Shown here: positions 1 through 11,945 of the stretch, piece after piece
How positions within the stretch are numbered: position 1 is the stretch's first letter
Layout: each line of letters starts with the position of its first letter
Assembly (NCBI GenBank): GCA_039621445.1
Contig: CP154955.1
Span: forward strand, 59,117,564-59,181,563
Source: Euglena gracilis
Lineage: Eukaryota > Euglenida > Euglenophyceae > Euglenales
Length of the DNA stretch: 64,000 nucleotides
Direction: 5' to 3'
Translations under genes and position numbers: made by a program
The notes under the pieces: model-generated
What the model saw: the letters and a program-made list of their open reading frames with translations, nothing else
Told to the model about the DNA's origin: nothing
Database searches by the model: none

Positions 1-137
1 CCCCCCCCCGGGCCCTCCAAGGCCACTCTGAGAGCCCCCTCCCCCGGGGCCCCCTCTCTGTTTCCAGGGGGGGGGGGCTTGGAAGCCAGCGCCAGCGCCC
101 CTGGGTGGGAGGCCCTCGCCCTCCCCCGCGGCGGCAG
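1..137. other. GC-rich lead-in with C and G runs
   Basis: C/G-homopolymer-rich sequence upstream of the pirin exon. No second exon could be supported here; the acceptor-like CAG at 135-137 is the only signal. Confidence 0.4.
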
Positions 138-221
138 GCACCAAGGAGACGCTGGGCCCGGGGTCCGTGCAGTTCATGACGGCGGGGCGCGGCATCGTCC
201 ACAGCCGCCAGTCCGCGGCTG
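138..221 (+). CDS. Pirin-like protein, partial exon with the N-terminal cupin metal-site motif
   Basis: The reading frame in phase with position 167 gives LGPGSVQFMTAGRGIVHS, the hallmark of pirins (MTAGRGI.H). Pirins are Fe-binding bicupin proteins, some of which act as transcriptional cofactors or quercetin dioxygenases. The exon follows a GGCGGCAG acceptor-like site ending at 137. The right edge is uncertain. In known pirins a Glu ligand follows two residues after this His (H-x-E), but here the frame reads H-S-R. Either the exon ends right after the Ser (about 207) and the Glu lies in the next exon, or the ligand is lost. The next supported exon of the same strand and family is at 5.0 kb. 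Confidence 0.7.
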
Positions 222-689
222 GTGTTGACTGTTATTATTTCGGCGGGGACGGGGGGCGGGTGGGGGACGGCGGGGGTGGGGGGGGGTGGGGCTCGTGTGT
301 TTCTGGTGCCGCTGGAGGGGTTCATGGATGTTTTTTTTGTTTTGGAAACAGAAAGTGAAAATGGGATGAAAATTCAGGGGGGATAATGGACAACTTGAGT
401 TCGTGGGATGGAATCTTCTGCAATGAAAAAACACAACAGATGCCGAATGTTCGAATATTTGTTCATGTCAAAGGGTTTTGTAATTTTGATTTTTCTGGGT
501 CCCCCTAAAAGAAGTGCGTGGGCTTCAAAGGTCCAAACGCAGGGTCCAAATAAAGTTACGCTTCGAAGGCAGCAGTCCACGAGAAGAGCAACCCCAATTT
601 CCATTTCAAATTTCGATGGTTCCAAGGAATAAATTTGAACGGGGAGGTGGGTTTCGAATTGCATATACCCCTTCACCTGTGATTAGAGC

Positions 690-1165
690 ACATTGTTGTA
701 TATATTATGTGTTATACATTATACATTATACATTATAAACTATGTATTACATATGACATATTATACAATACACATTACATATTATATATTATGTATTACA
801 TTTTATACATTATGCATTATACATTTACATTATATATTATATATTATATATTATATATTATATATTATATATTATATATTATATATTATATATTATATAT
901 TATATATTATATATGATATATTATATATTATATATTATATATTATATATGATATATGATATATGATATATGATGTATGATATATTATATATTTTATTATG
1001 TACATACTTTTATCATTTTTTATATATTATATGTATTATGCTGTATAATACATATTATACAACATATTATGCATGTGTTAATATATAATTTTATGTACAT
1101 ATTACGTATTATGTATCATACAACAATTATATGTATTGTATATTATTTTATATTGTATTAATAAA
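690..1165. repeat. AT-rich microsatellite, (ATTATAT)n type
   Basis: Nearly pure TATA/ATTA sequence with the unit ATATT/TATAT repeated from about 835 to 965 and degenerate copies on both sides. Confidence 0.9.
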
Positions 1166-1365
1166 TTATATCACACCCGTAGTCCTATTTGGGGGGGTTA
1201 CCCCCCCCCCAAAACAGTTCCTCTGGAATCCAGGTGGGGATACGGCCTTCCTGCTTCCTGCCCCCGGCTGACCCAGAGCACAACCTGGGGGATGTTCCTC
1301 TGCGGCTGCTCCAGCTGTGGATCCTGCCCCGTACTGCAGGCCTGACCCCCAACTACGGTGTGTGC

Positions 1366-1455
1366 GCGCGCGTGTGTATGTGCGTGTGCGTGCGCGCGCG
1401 CGTGCACGCGCGTGTGTGTGTGTGCGCGCGCGCGTGTGTGTGTGCACGGGGGGGC
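1366..1455. repeat. (GT)n/(GC)n mixed dinucleotide tract
   Basis: Alternating purine-pyrimidine run of GT and GC units, a potential Z-DNA-forming sequence. Confidence 0.85.
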
Positions 1456-1726
1456 TAAAGGTGTCCAAATATTTCAGTGAAATTTTGAAAGTAGTGCATT
1501 TTCATGACATAAAGTGCCACATTTTATTCATCTCGCGCAGTGGCCCAAATTCTTCCGAGTGGAGTTTGGTCCCTACGGGGATCCCGCCCCCCCCCCCCCC
1601 CCCGCAGGTGGTTAAATGCTTCAAAGAAGTCCTCTGCCAGTTCCTTACTGTGCAGGACGTTCCTCCTGTCCCCCAGGTAGCTACCATGCGACGCCGTCCC
1701 CAAATACGGACGGGTGGCGGCATTTG

Positions 1727-2035
<309 letters not shown>

Positions 2036-3023
2036 GAGGGTGTGTACGTCTCGTGTGTTGTTTGGGTTCATGGCAGTAGCATTTGCCCCCTCCTGTTTTC
2101 CTTTCCACGGAGCAATCGGCAAGTGGTTAACGTCCCGGAGCTATTATGTGCATTTCTTTTTTTAAAATTTTTTTTGAAACGTCCTCAGCGTTTTTTTGAC
2201 TGCCCATAATGATTGATGGCAGTCTGACGAGGGATGGGCGCCCGGCCCGTTCTCCACTCGGAAGACCCCCCCCCCCACGGTGGGTGGGTGGCTAACCTCC
2301 CTCCCACTTATAAACCCCCCTGGGCCGACCAATTAAAACCTGGCTTTATAACCCCCCCCCCCCAGGGGAAGAAGAATGAAAGACGCCGGGGACGTTTTTT
2401 TTTGGGGCCGCAAAGCTTCCCAACTGATTTTGTGGCAGTTTTTTTTTTTTACCGACCATCATCAACCATTTTGTTTTACAAAATTTGCCAAAATTTGCCA
2501 ATTTGGGTGTTTGGGTGCCATTATGGTGGTCATTCACCAACAATTTTTTGATTTACAAACAGCAACGCTAATTTACTGCCCCCCCCTTCCCTACTTGGGG
2601 GAGATCAAAGTAGTTTAATCTGGGGGTGGGGGTCCCACTTATTTCAGCAGCTCCATTTTGGTATCTTCGCATCCCGATTCGCAGTATTTCCGTTAATTTT
2701 TGCATCAGGGTTGGGGTGAAAGTTTGGGATAGGGTTAGGGAAACAATTTAGGAAAAAAGTTAGGTTAAAATTGGGATTTAGGCGTAAATTTACGCCGAAA
2801 ATTTGGCCTAATGCGTCACGCAGCGAAGGAAAAGATGCCTGTGTGTGTTTTTTTAAAAAAGAAAATCATTGTATAAAAGTTTGTCAATTGAGCATCCCTT
2901 CCCTTGGGAAGCAGCTTTCAGTTCGCTGTTTGCTTGTGATCTCTGATGTGCAGGTCTCCGATATGCAGTCATCAGACAAATGCAGTTCTGTCCTGTCGCT
3001 TTTGCTCTCCCTCACAAGTGCGC

Positions 3024-3880
<857 letters not shown>

Positions 3881-4055
3881 GTGTTTTGCGTGCAACGCAC
3901 CCATGCATGTATATGCACACAGTATTATACAGGCAGTTATTAAGTGATGAGCAGTTTCATTTGTCGAAACGCCCCTTTTGGCCAAAGGGATTTCCAGGTG
4001 CCGGTCTTGGATTCTAATGGGGACGAATATTAATCAGTCAAAAAAGGATTTTAAT

Positions 4056-4118
4056 ACAGACAGACAGACAGGCAGGCAGGCAGGCAGGCAGGCAGACAGG
4101 CAGGCAGACAGACAGATG
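4056..4118. repeat. (CAGG)n/(CAGA)n tetranucleotide repeat
   Basis: Tandem CAGA and CAGG units. A second (CAGA)n/(CATC)n block lies at 4585-4632. Confidence 0.9.
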
Positions 4119-4149
4119 TATGCACGTACATATAAAACGGGGAGGGAAT

Positions 4150-4560
4150 GCCTTTTGCATTTTTTTTTGCACATTTTTTTTGCGAATTTACATTTCCAAA
4201 AGTGCGCATTTGCATTTTTTTCACATGTTTTTGTGTAGTTTTTTTTTTTAATGATTTAACAATCTTTTGCATTTTTTTTAACCATTTTTCTATTTTTTTT
4301 CATTTCTTTGAAAACTTTTGCATTGAAATTCATATTTTCCTCAACATTCTGTGCAATTTTTGTAAATTTGGTGCTTTTGGTGCATTTACATTTTTTTGGT
4401 GCATTTTACGGCAATGTTTGCATTTTTGTGATTTCTGCGGCTTTTCTCTCAGATTTCGCACATTTTTTTCCACATTTTCTCAAAAAATGCGCATTTTTGT
4501 GCATCTTTGCGCATCTTTGCATATTTTTTTCCGAGGCGGGGCTCGCACATTTCCTCCCCT
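4150..4560. repeat. T-rich degenerate repeat built on TTTTTGCATTTT
   Basis: T-runs separated by GCA or GCG recur about every 10-20 bp. No coding potential. Confidence 0.7.
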
Positions 4561-4719
4561 CCATATGTACATATATACATCCAAACAGACAGACAGACAT
4601 CCAGACAGACATCCAGACAGACAGACAGATAGGCAGACATGAAGCTTTTGACTCCTGTCCGTGCCAGTTCCTGAGCAACAAGTCGTGTTCAATAGTTTTC
4701 AATAGTTGCGCCTTTGACC

Positions 4720-4821
4720 ACTATGTATGTATGCATGCAATCATGCATGCATGTATGTATGTACGGGTCGATGGATGGATGGATGTATGGATGCATGTCT
4801 GTCTGTCTGTCTGTCTGTCTT

Positions 4822-4878
<57 letters not shown>

Positions 4879-4890
4879 ATGTATGCACGT
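4720..4890. repeat. (ATGT)n, (GATG)n and (GTCT)n tetranucleotide block
   Basis: Successive tandem tetranucleotides, with a pure (GTCT)n stretch at about 4797-4878. Confidence 0.95.
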
Positions 4891-5008
4891 CATGTGTGTG
4901 GTTAGGTGTGCTATGTACAAACACACATAGGGTGCGGGTTGGGGTGACCCCTTTTTTTCCGGGTCTTCGGGGGAGGATCTCTGATGTTTGTGTCCTGATA
5001 ATGGGCAG

Positions 5009-5114
5009 AGCTGAACCCGACCCCGGTGAAGGTGCAACAGGACGTCAACCTGTTTGTGTGCGACACGACTGGCCCCCAACGGCTCAGCCTTCGAGCAGGT
5101 GTTCCTCTGTATGG
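5009..5114 (+). CDS. Pirin-like protein, C-terminal cupin exon, first part
   Basis: The frame gives LNPTPVKVQQDVNLFVCDTT and continues through RLSLRAGVPLYG, resembling the start of the pirin C-terminal cupin (a strand rich in Val/Leu, then a pro/gly turn). It follows a GGGCAG acceptor-like site. The frame runs to an 8-bp direct-repeat copy at 5107-5114, where a 227-bp insertion begins. The canonical donor CAG|GTGTTC at about 5097 would put the next block out of frame. Confidence 0.5.
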
Positions 5115-5341
5115 GACTCCCTGAAACCTGATGGGTGGTTGGTGGGGTCTTTCCTGTGTTTCCGGCGGTGCCAATTTTAGGTCAAAATTTTCCTTGGGCA
5201 CCTTGGGCGCCTTCGGCACCGAAGGAATTTCACCTTGCCCAAAGCTGTCACCGGAAAGGTTGGCCAGTATCGGGGACTCGGGAATTGAGATAACATCGAC
5301 ACAATTTTGCGTCGACAACCCAAATGGGTCGGCGTCCGCTC
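5115..5341. mobile_element. Introner-like insertion in the pirin-like gene
   Basis: Flanked by CTGTATGG (5107-5114) and CCCGTAGG (5342-5349), 6 of 8 identical. Removing 5115-5341 plus one repeat copy joins GVPLYG in frame to RQAYVVCVTG. The ends (GACTCCC.../...CCGCTC) are not GT...AG and show no clear terminal inverted repeat. It contains a stretch (5245-5285) matching the 41.2-kb minisatellite unit. Confidence 0.45.
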
Positions 5342-5349
5342 CCCGTAGG

Positions 5350-5475
5350 GCGGCAGGCATACGTCGTGTGCGTCACGGGGCAGAGCGCGGTGGAGGTGGC
5401 CGCCCCCACAGGCTCCAGCGCATCGCACCGCCTCTTGCAGCACGACGCCCTGGCTTGGGGGGCCCCCCCTGAGCG
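5350..5475 (+). CDS. Pirin-like protein, C-terminal cupin exon, second part
   Basis: The frame gives RQAYVVCVTGQSAVEV and later HRLLQHDALAWG, matching the pattern of the pirin C-terminal cupin (A-Y-V-Y-V-x-x-G, then a hydrophobic 'D-A-L' strand). The right edge is unclear. The final exon with the pirin G-P-F-V-M-N type motif was not found. Confidence 0.5.
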
Positions 5476-6351
5476 AGGCACAAGGAAATGTCAGCGTCTC
5501 ATTGGGCCATCCGTGTCGTCCCGTGCGTCGTGGCCTGGCGTGGTGTGTTGCGTCGTATCAGGTCGCGTCAACTCTTGTCGTGTGCAACGTTGTGTTGTTT
5601 TGTGCTGAGATGTGCCCATTTCATGAGCGTTGCCTCCAAAAAAGTCAATTTTTTCCCCTTGCTTCGAAAGCCATTTTTTTTGGCATTTTGACAATTTTTT
5701 TTTCTTCGGTTTGACGCTGCGGACTAGGTCGAAAATCGATGACTTCGATGACTTCGGACCAGTTCAAAAATCAGTCACACAGACGGCACCGCTGTTTAGG
5801 TGGGGTCCTGACTGGTGAACCCACATCGATGAGCCTCTGTGAAGGTGCGCTTGCGCTGTGCGGTTTATTGGGCGCACCAGTTGTAGTTAGTAGTTGGATA
5901 CAGTTGTGGATGGCCCCTCCAGGGAGGGTCCCCCAAGAAGGAGGTTGTACGGACCAGCCGAGGTCGATAGGCCCGCCCTTCACCGTGAATGTTCATGATT
6001 CTCTCCTCAACCGCTCACATCCCCCAAGGGGGAATCGGGCGGCCTAAGTGGACCAGGCGCTTTTGATCCCGGGGGCAGGGGCAGGAGTCCCAGGGGGCCT
6101 GGCTTTTTTGTTCGGCAGCGTGGGGGAGAATAGCTGTTTTCAAAGACATTTGCTGGGGGGGTGCCGCTGGGTATACAGCAGAAGGCACCTTGTTGTCGTT
6201 CTACATTTTCCCACTCTTCTCTTTGTTCTCCTGTGCCTGATGGAATGAAACAAGGAAACCACAAAAATAATAACAGTGATAGAACACAAAACAGTATGAA
6301 ACAAGTTCAGAAAAGTTTCACACGAAGTCTGCAAGTGTGTCAAGCCCATAA
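5476..6351. other. Non-coding block after the pirin-like exons
   Basis: No exon supported. Contains GT/TG-rich sequence at about 5500-5600 and a short repeat at 6011-6050 (CCGCTCACATCCCCCAAGGG) that recurs at 7519-7556. Confidence 0.4.
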
Positions 6352-6640
6352 CAGGCTTCTTTTTAAGTCACCTGACCCCCCCCCCCCCGGGGGAGGGGGG
6401 GTGGGTGGGTGGGTCCGGGCCGGACCCCCCCCCCCTGGGGGGGTCCCGCGCCGGAGGCGCTGGGTATACCTTTTCGGCGCGAAGCGCAGAAAATTTTTGA
6501 AAATTGCCTTTAACGGGCCCGATTTTGGGGGGGTCCCCGCCCCCCCCCCCCCCCCCCCCGCCCCCGGGGGGGTCCCGCGCCACCCTGTGTGAGTGGGAGG
6601 GTGGGACCCCCCCCCCCCGGGGGTCTTAAAAAGAAGCCTG
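6352..6640. mobile_element. hAT-like MITE, 289 bp, intact
   Basis: Perfect 16-bp terminal inverted repeat CAGGCTTCTTTTTAAG / CTTAAAAAGAAGCCTG and a perfect 8-bp target-site duplication GCCCATAA (6344-6351 and 6641-6648). The 8-bp duplication and CAG termini are the classical hAT signature. The interior has long C/G runs just inside each end and no coding capacity. Confidence 0.93.
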
Positions 6641-6699
6641 GCCCATAAAAACAGCAACGACGAAATTGTCTTAATGCAGGTGCGCACACAAACCCCCCC

Positions 6700-6930
6700 C
6701 CCCTTTGGCTGGACGGCGGGCTTGCCCCGACGTGGCACCGGAGTCTTCGGCGAGCTTGCTGGTGGTGGAAATGAAGCAGGCCTGACCTCTCCGCCTTAGT
6801 CAGTGGAGCGCAAGGCAGAGTGTTGCACTTTTGGCCAGGAGGGTCAGCACGCATTGCCCGCCATCGATCTGGCTCATAATTGTGAAGAAACCAGGGCCGT
6901 TCGTGGGACGGGAAGTTTTTTCCCCCCTCA
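6700..6930 (-). CDS. Coding-like islands, minus strand, unidentified
   Basis: Reading minus, 6848-6930 gives HERPWFLHNYEPDRWRAMRA and 6700-6790 gives a Ser/Pro/Lys-rich frame ending PVPRRGKPAVQPK. Both are more protein-like than the surroundings, but they are in different frames and no family was recognised. They could be exons of a minus-strand gene whose other exons are outside the window. Confidence 0.25.
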
Positions 6931-7029
6931 AGGGCCACCCTTGGGGACCGCCCTTGGGCCTAAGGCACAGCCAACGGCCGATCCAGGGATGGAACGGGGG
7001 CCAAAATCAAAAGTAGGAAAACGCATTTT

Positions 7030-8359
7030 TTGACGTTTTGGGTACCGAATTGGAAGAAACTGATATCAACGCACGCCAGCCACCCCCAGGTCCTCAGCAA
7101 AGGCGTGGTCGGGTGTTCTGGGGGCAAGCCAAAGTGGCCGACCCCCCCCCCCCCGGCCAACTTTTGTCATCTGTTTTTGTCAATTTGTTGAAACAAAATC
7201 ACCTGAAAACGAAATTTTGGACACTTTTTGAAGCCCCTCATAAAATTTTCCGGCGCTTTACGCTGGGTTTTTTTTCGGGAGGGTGGGTCGACCCCTCCCC
7301 TCCCCCCAGAATAGGGGCCTAGGACCCTCCCCTCTCACTCTCACAGCGCCACCCGATCGATTTCCCCCTTGGGCAGCCAAAATTCCCAAAAGTTCTAAAA
7401 TTTGAGGGGTGGAAATATTCGGTGGTTTTTGGGTTGATCGCGGATTTTGGCCCCCTGAAGAAGATTGCCTTTGAAAACGCATATATACCATGAGAAAGTG
7501 CATGCCACAGCCGTAACCGCTCATATCCCCCAAGGGGGAATTGGGTGGCGTGGGCCTTTGCCAGCAGTTGGCTGATTGTTTTCAACCGGGAAGATTGCCT
7601 TTGAAATCTCATATCCACCATGAGAAAGTGTGTGTCCGCTGCCTGCCTGTCGCCGCAGCCGCTGCTTTTCGTGCCTGGTGTCTGTTCGGATTCAATGTTT
7701 GCACTTCGTGCTGCACCCTCCCCCACGCCTTTTGTCTCGCTTTGAAGGAGTCCGAGTTTTTCCGTTTAAAGTTTCAATGAAGGGGAATTTTGAGCTTTGC
7801 TTTTCTTTTCTCAGTATGTGGGTGCCACCTCGGGCTCCGCAGCCTTGTGAGGCCATGCTCTGTTCGCTGGGGGTATTGTTTGGATTTTGGAGCTGGCCAA
7901 AATGGTGCACTTTAAGGGCCTTTGTTAGCCGCAGTTGGCCGATTTAATTTCGCGTAGATAGCACGAACCGTTTTAACCGGGAAGGTAAAAAAAACATCAA
8001 ATAATAAAAAGGGGAGGGGGCCTTGCAAATATCGACTTGAGGGGAAAAAACTCGGCAGAACTCCGAAAAGAGTTTAGTGCAATGTAAAAAGACAGGCCTT
8101 TTGGTTTTAAAGGTGCGCAAGAGGGGCTCTTCTCTCTCGTACTCCCTCGAGGAAAACCGACAAGGGAGGAAGGGACACCGAGCACAAAGACATTGCGCTC
8201 ACTGCCCCAAAGCCTCGGGCTCCGAACTTCCTCCGAGCGAGGCCATGCGTTTTTTCCGGGAAGCGAGAGGTATGGCCTCGCCTTGGCGCTGCGGTTCGCC
8301 CTCGGTTCGACTCCCTCCCCTCTCGGTCCGGCTGCTCTGCGGTCATGTTCCCGCCGCGG
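7030..8359. repeat. Non-coding block with dispersed direct repeats
   Basis: A 50-bp segment starting GAAGATTGCCTTTGAAA occurs at about 7459-7510 and again at 7590-7640, each followed by ATGAGAAAGTG. A related GCCAGCAGTTGGC...AACCGGGAAG segment occurs at 7559-7595 and 7925-7985. No exon supported. Confidence 0.6.
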
Positions 8360-8383
8360 CAGCTCCGGCTCCGCACAAGACCC

Positions 8384-8485
8384 CAGTGAGGTCCTGCTCT
8401 TCTTTCAGGCTGCTGTTTTTGTGTTTTTTGTGTGTTTGTGGTGTTTCTTACTGCTTTTCTTTGCCGGAGTCGGCGGATCATAATC
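8384..8485 (+). repeat. Left inverted terminal repeat of DIRS element B
   Basis: From CAGTGAGGTCCTGCTCTTCT to CCGGAGTCGGCGGA, about 75-80% complementary to 17313-17410. Confidence 0.8.
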
Positions 8486-8529
8486 GTCCTTTTGGCACGG
8501 AGCTGCAACCAATTGTTCAAGCTGATCAT

Positions 8530-8662
8530 GCAATTTACACACCTGCAAGACGAGACCGACAAAGATGCCTACGAAGCGGCGTGGAGCAGTCTTTTCTTAC
8601 AAGAATCGCTTAAAACAGCCTTCTTACGAGATGCGGAAGCTGCCACCGTGTCAGAAGTGGAC
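8530..8662 (+). pseudogene. DIRS B ORF1 start, split by element A
   Basis: An ATG-initiated frame (MQFTHLQDETDKDAYEAAWS...) runs into the insertion point of element A. Removing A (to 13230) leaves the frame open into 13231 onward. The composition (acidic, helical) fits a DIRS Gag-like ORF1; no domain is recognisable. Confidence 0.45.
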
Positions 8663-8683
8663 CAATCGGGCTCCGCACTGCGA

Positions 8684-8790
8684 GATGGTGAGGTCCTGCT
8701 TTCCTTGCCAGCTGTTCTGTTCTGGTGTGTTTGTGCGTGCGCGGGGGGTGCTTCTTACTGCTTTTTGTTGCCGGAGTTGGCTGATTCCTA
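8684..8790 (+). repeat. Left inverted terminal repeat of DIRS element A
   Basis: GATGGTGAGGTCCTGCTTTC through CCGGAGTTGGC, almost perfectly complementary to 13080-13176. Confidence 0.92.
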
Positions 8791-9017
8791 ATTCTGCCTT
8801 TCGACCTCAAGGAGAAAGAATTTTACTTCAACGAGTTCAAGTGAAATTATTTACGAGGAGTACTACATTCACGAACTACAATCACTTTATCAACTGGTGG
8901 AGCGAACTTTCTTCGGATCTTCAACTTCCTGGAGGAAGAATTCAACTCTTCGAGTTCAACTGGAATTATTTCCAGAAGTATTGCAAATACTAAGACAAGA
9001 TCAAAAACTGGACTTCC

Positions 9018-9701
9018 ATGAAGAATGAATCTGAAAGAAAATCGGACTGCCAAGGAGAACCTCGAAGAACTTCCAAGAAGGCATCTGAAGCTGGGGAAGG
9101 TGGAGGCACAGCAGCAGCTGCAGAAGCTGGAGGGGCGGCAGCAACACGTCAGTCCGTGGCCATCGCAACCCCCCCACCCCCCACCACATCAGAGATTTCA
9201 AAATCCCCCACTCAACATGAGAATGGCCATGGATCATGGACAACTGTGGTCAGGAAGACAAGAAGACAGAAGGGAATTACCATCACAGGTCCAACAAACT
9301 CCCCCCTTTTTCTAAGTCCCCCCCCTTCCAGGGGACAAGGCAAGGGCTATGGCAGCCTTTCAACAAATATCAGAAATACAAGGGATTCAAGTCATCATCA
9401 AGGCTATGGCAGCCATCATCAAAAAGGACCTGGAGTCCAGAATCAAGGCTATGGCAGCCATCATTCAAGAGGGCTGTGGGCCCAGGGGCAAGGCTATGGC
9501 AGCCAGTATCCCAGCCTGGAAAGGTCCCATTGGGGAAAGGTAGTCCAACTTTCCCCCCAGGAATTTCAGACACAAACCCCCCAGGGGGAGCAAGCCAATG
9601 CCAAAAACAGGCCATGGTGGCCTATATGGGGAATCAAGAGGGACAGAGAAGAGACAAGAGAAGTCCTGGAGAGAAGGCCAATGGAGGCCAAGCAGGCCTG
9701 A
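9018..9701 (+). pseudogene. DIRS A ORF1 (Gag-like), frame-broken
   Basis: An ATG frame of 227 codons rich in Gly, Ser, Gln and Ala, with a degenerate Q-G-Y-G-S-H/Q repeat (four copies between codons ~110 and 170) and basic segments. Alternative open frames overlap, and poly-C runs at about 9168-9185 and 9300-9325 may hide frameshifts. No zinc knuckle is visible. Assigned as ORF1 only from its position between the left ITR and RT. Confidence 0.45.
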
Positions 9702-9989
9702 GTGCCAATGGAGGCCAAATGGCCCTGAAGGCAAATGGTGGCCAATACAATCACCACATCAGCCCTTGGGGGGGAGGCCCAAGATTGGCTCAGACAGGCC
9801 CCCCCCCCCCAGAAGATAATCAGCCCAGGCACCCCAGCTTTATATGTACCTCCCCACTGCAGACACAGACCTTCCCCCATCATTCAGAAACAGGGGGAAA
9901 GCCTGTATTTGGGAAGCCCTATGGCAGGGCCAGCTGCAGCCTCAGTGATGGGGCAGCCAGGGGTGACCCCAGTGATGGGGCAACCAGGG

Positions 9990-11135
9990 GGAAGGACCCC
10001 AGTGATGGGGCCTGTGGAATCCCCAGACACATTACACCCAGGGGTGCCCCCCTACAAGGCCCTGCAGGCCAGCATTCCCCATTGGGTCAAAGCAGGTGCC
10101 AGCAGAGAGGTATTAAACCTGATAAGGGAGGGAGTTATGGCAGATCTTCCCCTCCCCCCTCAGATGTCCTTAAAAGTTCCCTTCAAAACCCCCCAAGAAA
10201 TAATGACTGCCCAAAAAATTCTGAGAGAATACGAATGTGCAGGGGCAACCAGGCAAATCCCCCCAGAGGAGGCAAAACATTTTGTCCCTTATTTCATCAT
10301 TTCCAAAAAAGAGGGGGAAAAGACAAAGGAAAGACTAATTTCGGACTGTCGACAGTTAAATCACCATTTCACCCCCAGAAGTTCAGACTGGAACACATGG
10401 GAAGCATCTTCCCATATTTGAGAAAGGGTTGGTTCTGTGGAAAAATAGATCTGAAAGATGCTTATTTTCACCTCAAGCTGCACAGCAGCCTGGAAAAACA
10501 TGTTTGCATGCAAGTGGGGGGGGGGAAACTTGGCAGTTTCAGGCTGCATGCTTTGGCATCAGCAGCCTGCCACAAAAATTCATGACTCTCATGAGAGTCT
10601 GGGAAGGAAAATGGAGAAAGGAGGGAAAAGTGGTTTTCATCTACCTGGACGACATTTTGCTGTTAGCCCCCAGCAAAAAGACAGCAGCCCAACATTTGGC
10701 AGAAGTGAAAAAAGATCTCCTACTGGCAGGTTTCAGATTAAACCTCCCCAAATCCTGTTTGGAACCCACACAGGAAATAAAGCATTTGGGCCAATGTATC
10801 AATTTGAAAAAAGGCCAACTGGAAATTCCTCAGGAAAAACTGAAATCCTTAAGGAAGGAGCTAGGCAAAGTGCTCACAGCACAAAAAATGAGCTGCAGAA
10901 AACTCAGCTCTATTGTGGGACAAGTCAGAAGTTATTTAGTCTCCATGCCATTTCTCAGAATTCTGACAGATCAACTTTGCAAAATGGTGGATCTGCACAC
11001 AAAGTGGGGTTGGGACCACACCCTAACCATTCCCCAGGGGGTCAAGGATCAAATTGTGGAATTAAAAGCATTTTTACAGCCAGGTGTTGGCAGAGCATTT
11101 CAATCCAAGGCCTCTCAAAAACTCTTTTCGGACAG
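9990..11135 (+). pseudogene. DIRS A reverse transcriptase
   Basis: An N-terminal W-V-K-A-G-A-S-R-E-V-L-N-L-I-R-E-G segment typical of DIRS RTs, then VPYFIISKKEG, motif A as DLKDAYFH (Asp codon at 10448) and motif C as YLDDIL (10642-10656), followed by a thumb-like region with L-R-K-E-L-G-K. Copies RNA into circular DNA in the DIRS cycle. The frame changes near 10390 and again at the G-run about 10516, so the ORF is split across three frames. Confidence 0.85.
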
Positions 11136-11139
11136 CAGC

Positions 11140-11475
11140 ACCTGGCAATGGGGGGGGGCTGGACAAGGATTCAGGGCAAAAGGTGCAAGATTTTTGAAGG
11201 GACTTGCATGTCCTTCATATCAATCAAAAAGAGTTGCAGGCTGCAGTGGAAACTGTAAAAGCACTAGCCAAACCAAGGCAAACAATTGTGCTTCATGTGG
11301 ACAGCCAAGTGGCTGTAAGTTATCTAACAAAGTGGGGAGGCAAAAAGCCCTACCTAAATTCCATCTTAAAACCCCTGCTGTATCATTGCCAAGAAAAGCA
11401 AATCAATTTGCAGGTGGTTTGGGTTCCCACAAAGGAGCAATTGGCAGACTCCCTGACCAGGGAGCAAAAGGACCC
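11140..11475 (+). pseudogene. DIRS A RNase H domain
   Basis: Continues from RT: FSDSSTWQWGG (first catalytic Asp), then after a frame change HINQKELQAAVETVKAL, a second Asp in LHVDSQVAVSYL and a last Asp in QLADSLTRE. Order and spacing fit retroelement RNase H. The frame shift falls at a run of eight G near 11152. Confidence 0.75.
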
Positions 11476-11479
11476 AGGG

Positions 11480-11945
11480 GATTATACCTTAAACCCAAAC
11501 ATCTTTCACCAAATTTTTCAATTTTTCAGAAAGGACATCACCCCAGAGGTGGACATGTTTTGCACACCCAGCAACAAAAAATTCCCCAAATTTGTTTGTC
11601 GATACCCCCACCAAGGGGCTTTGCTGGTGGATGTCTTAAAGGAAGATTTGAGGGGCCTCCCCCCAGTTTATGCAAACCCCCCCTGGAGCATCATTCCCCA
11701 GTGGGTTCAGAGATTAATGTTAAACCCAGACCTGCAATGTCTGTTGATTGTACCCCACTGGGCTTCGACATCATGGTGGCGCCAATTAATGTCAATCAGA
11801 CAGCCAGGCAGCAGAGTTTTACTGGTACCCCCCCAGTGGGGTCTGTTCACCAACTGCTGGGGGGAGGAGATGCCCCCCCCAAGGTGGGATTTGGCCTGCT
11901 TGATTGTGTCAGGCAAATATTACAATCCCAGGAAGTTTCGATGTC
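11480..11945 (+). pseudogene. DIRS A methyltransferase-like (DAM-type) domain
   Basis: VDMFCTPSNKKFPKFV followed by VYANPPWSIIPQWV and a W-W-R-Q-L motif. This D-x-F...N-x-x-x-x-x-F...N-P-P-W pattern is the domain that follows RNase H in DIRS and Ngaro elements. Confidence 0.7.

Noticed and set aside
8281-8330. tRNA-like GGTTCGACTCC
   Set aside because: No acceptor, D or anticodon arms can be folded around it; it precedes the DIRS B left end.
9349-9543. Internal repeat protein with A-M-A-A units in DIRS A
   Set aside because: It is a shifted-frame reading of the Q-G-Y-G-S repeats in ORF1 and cannot be a separate gene.
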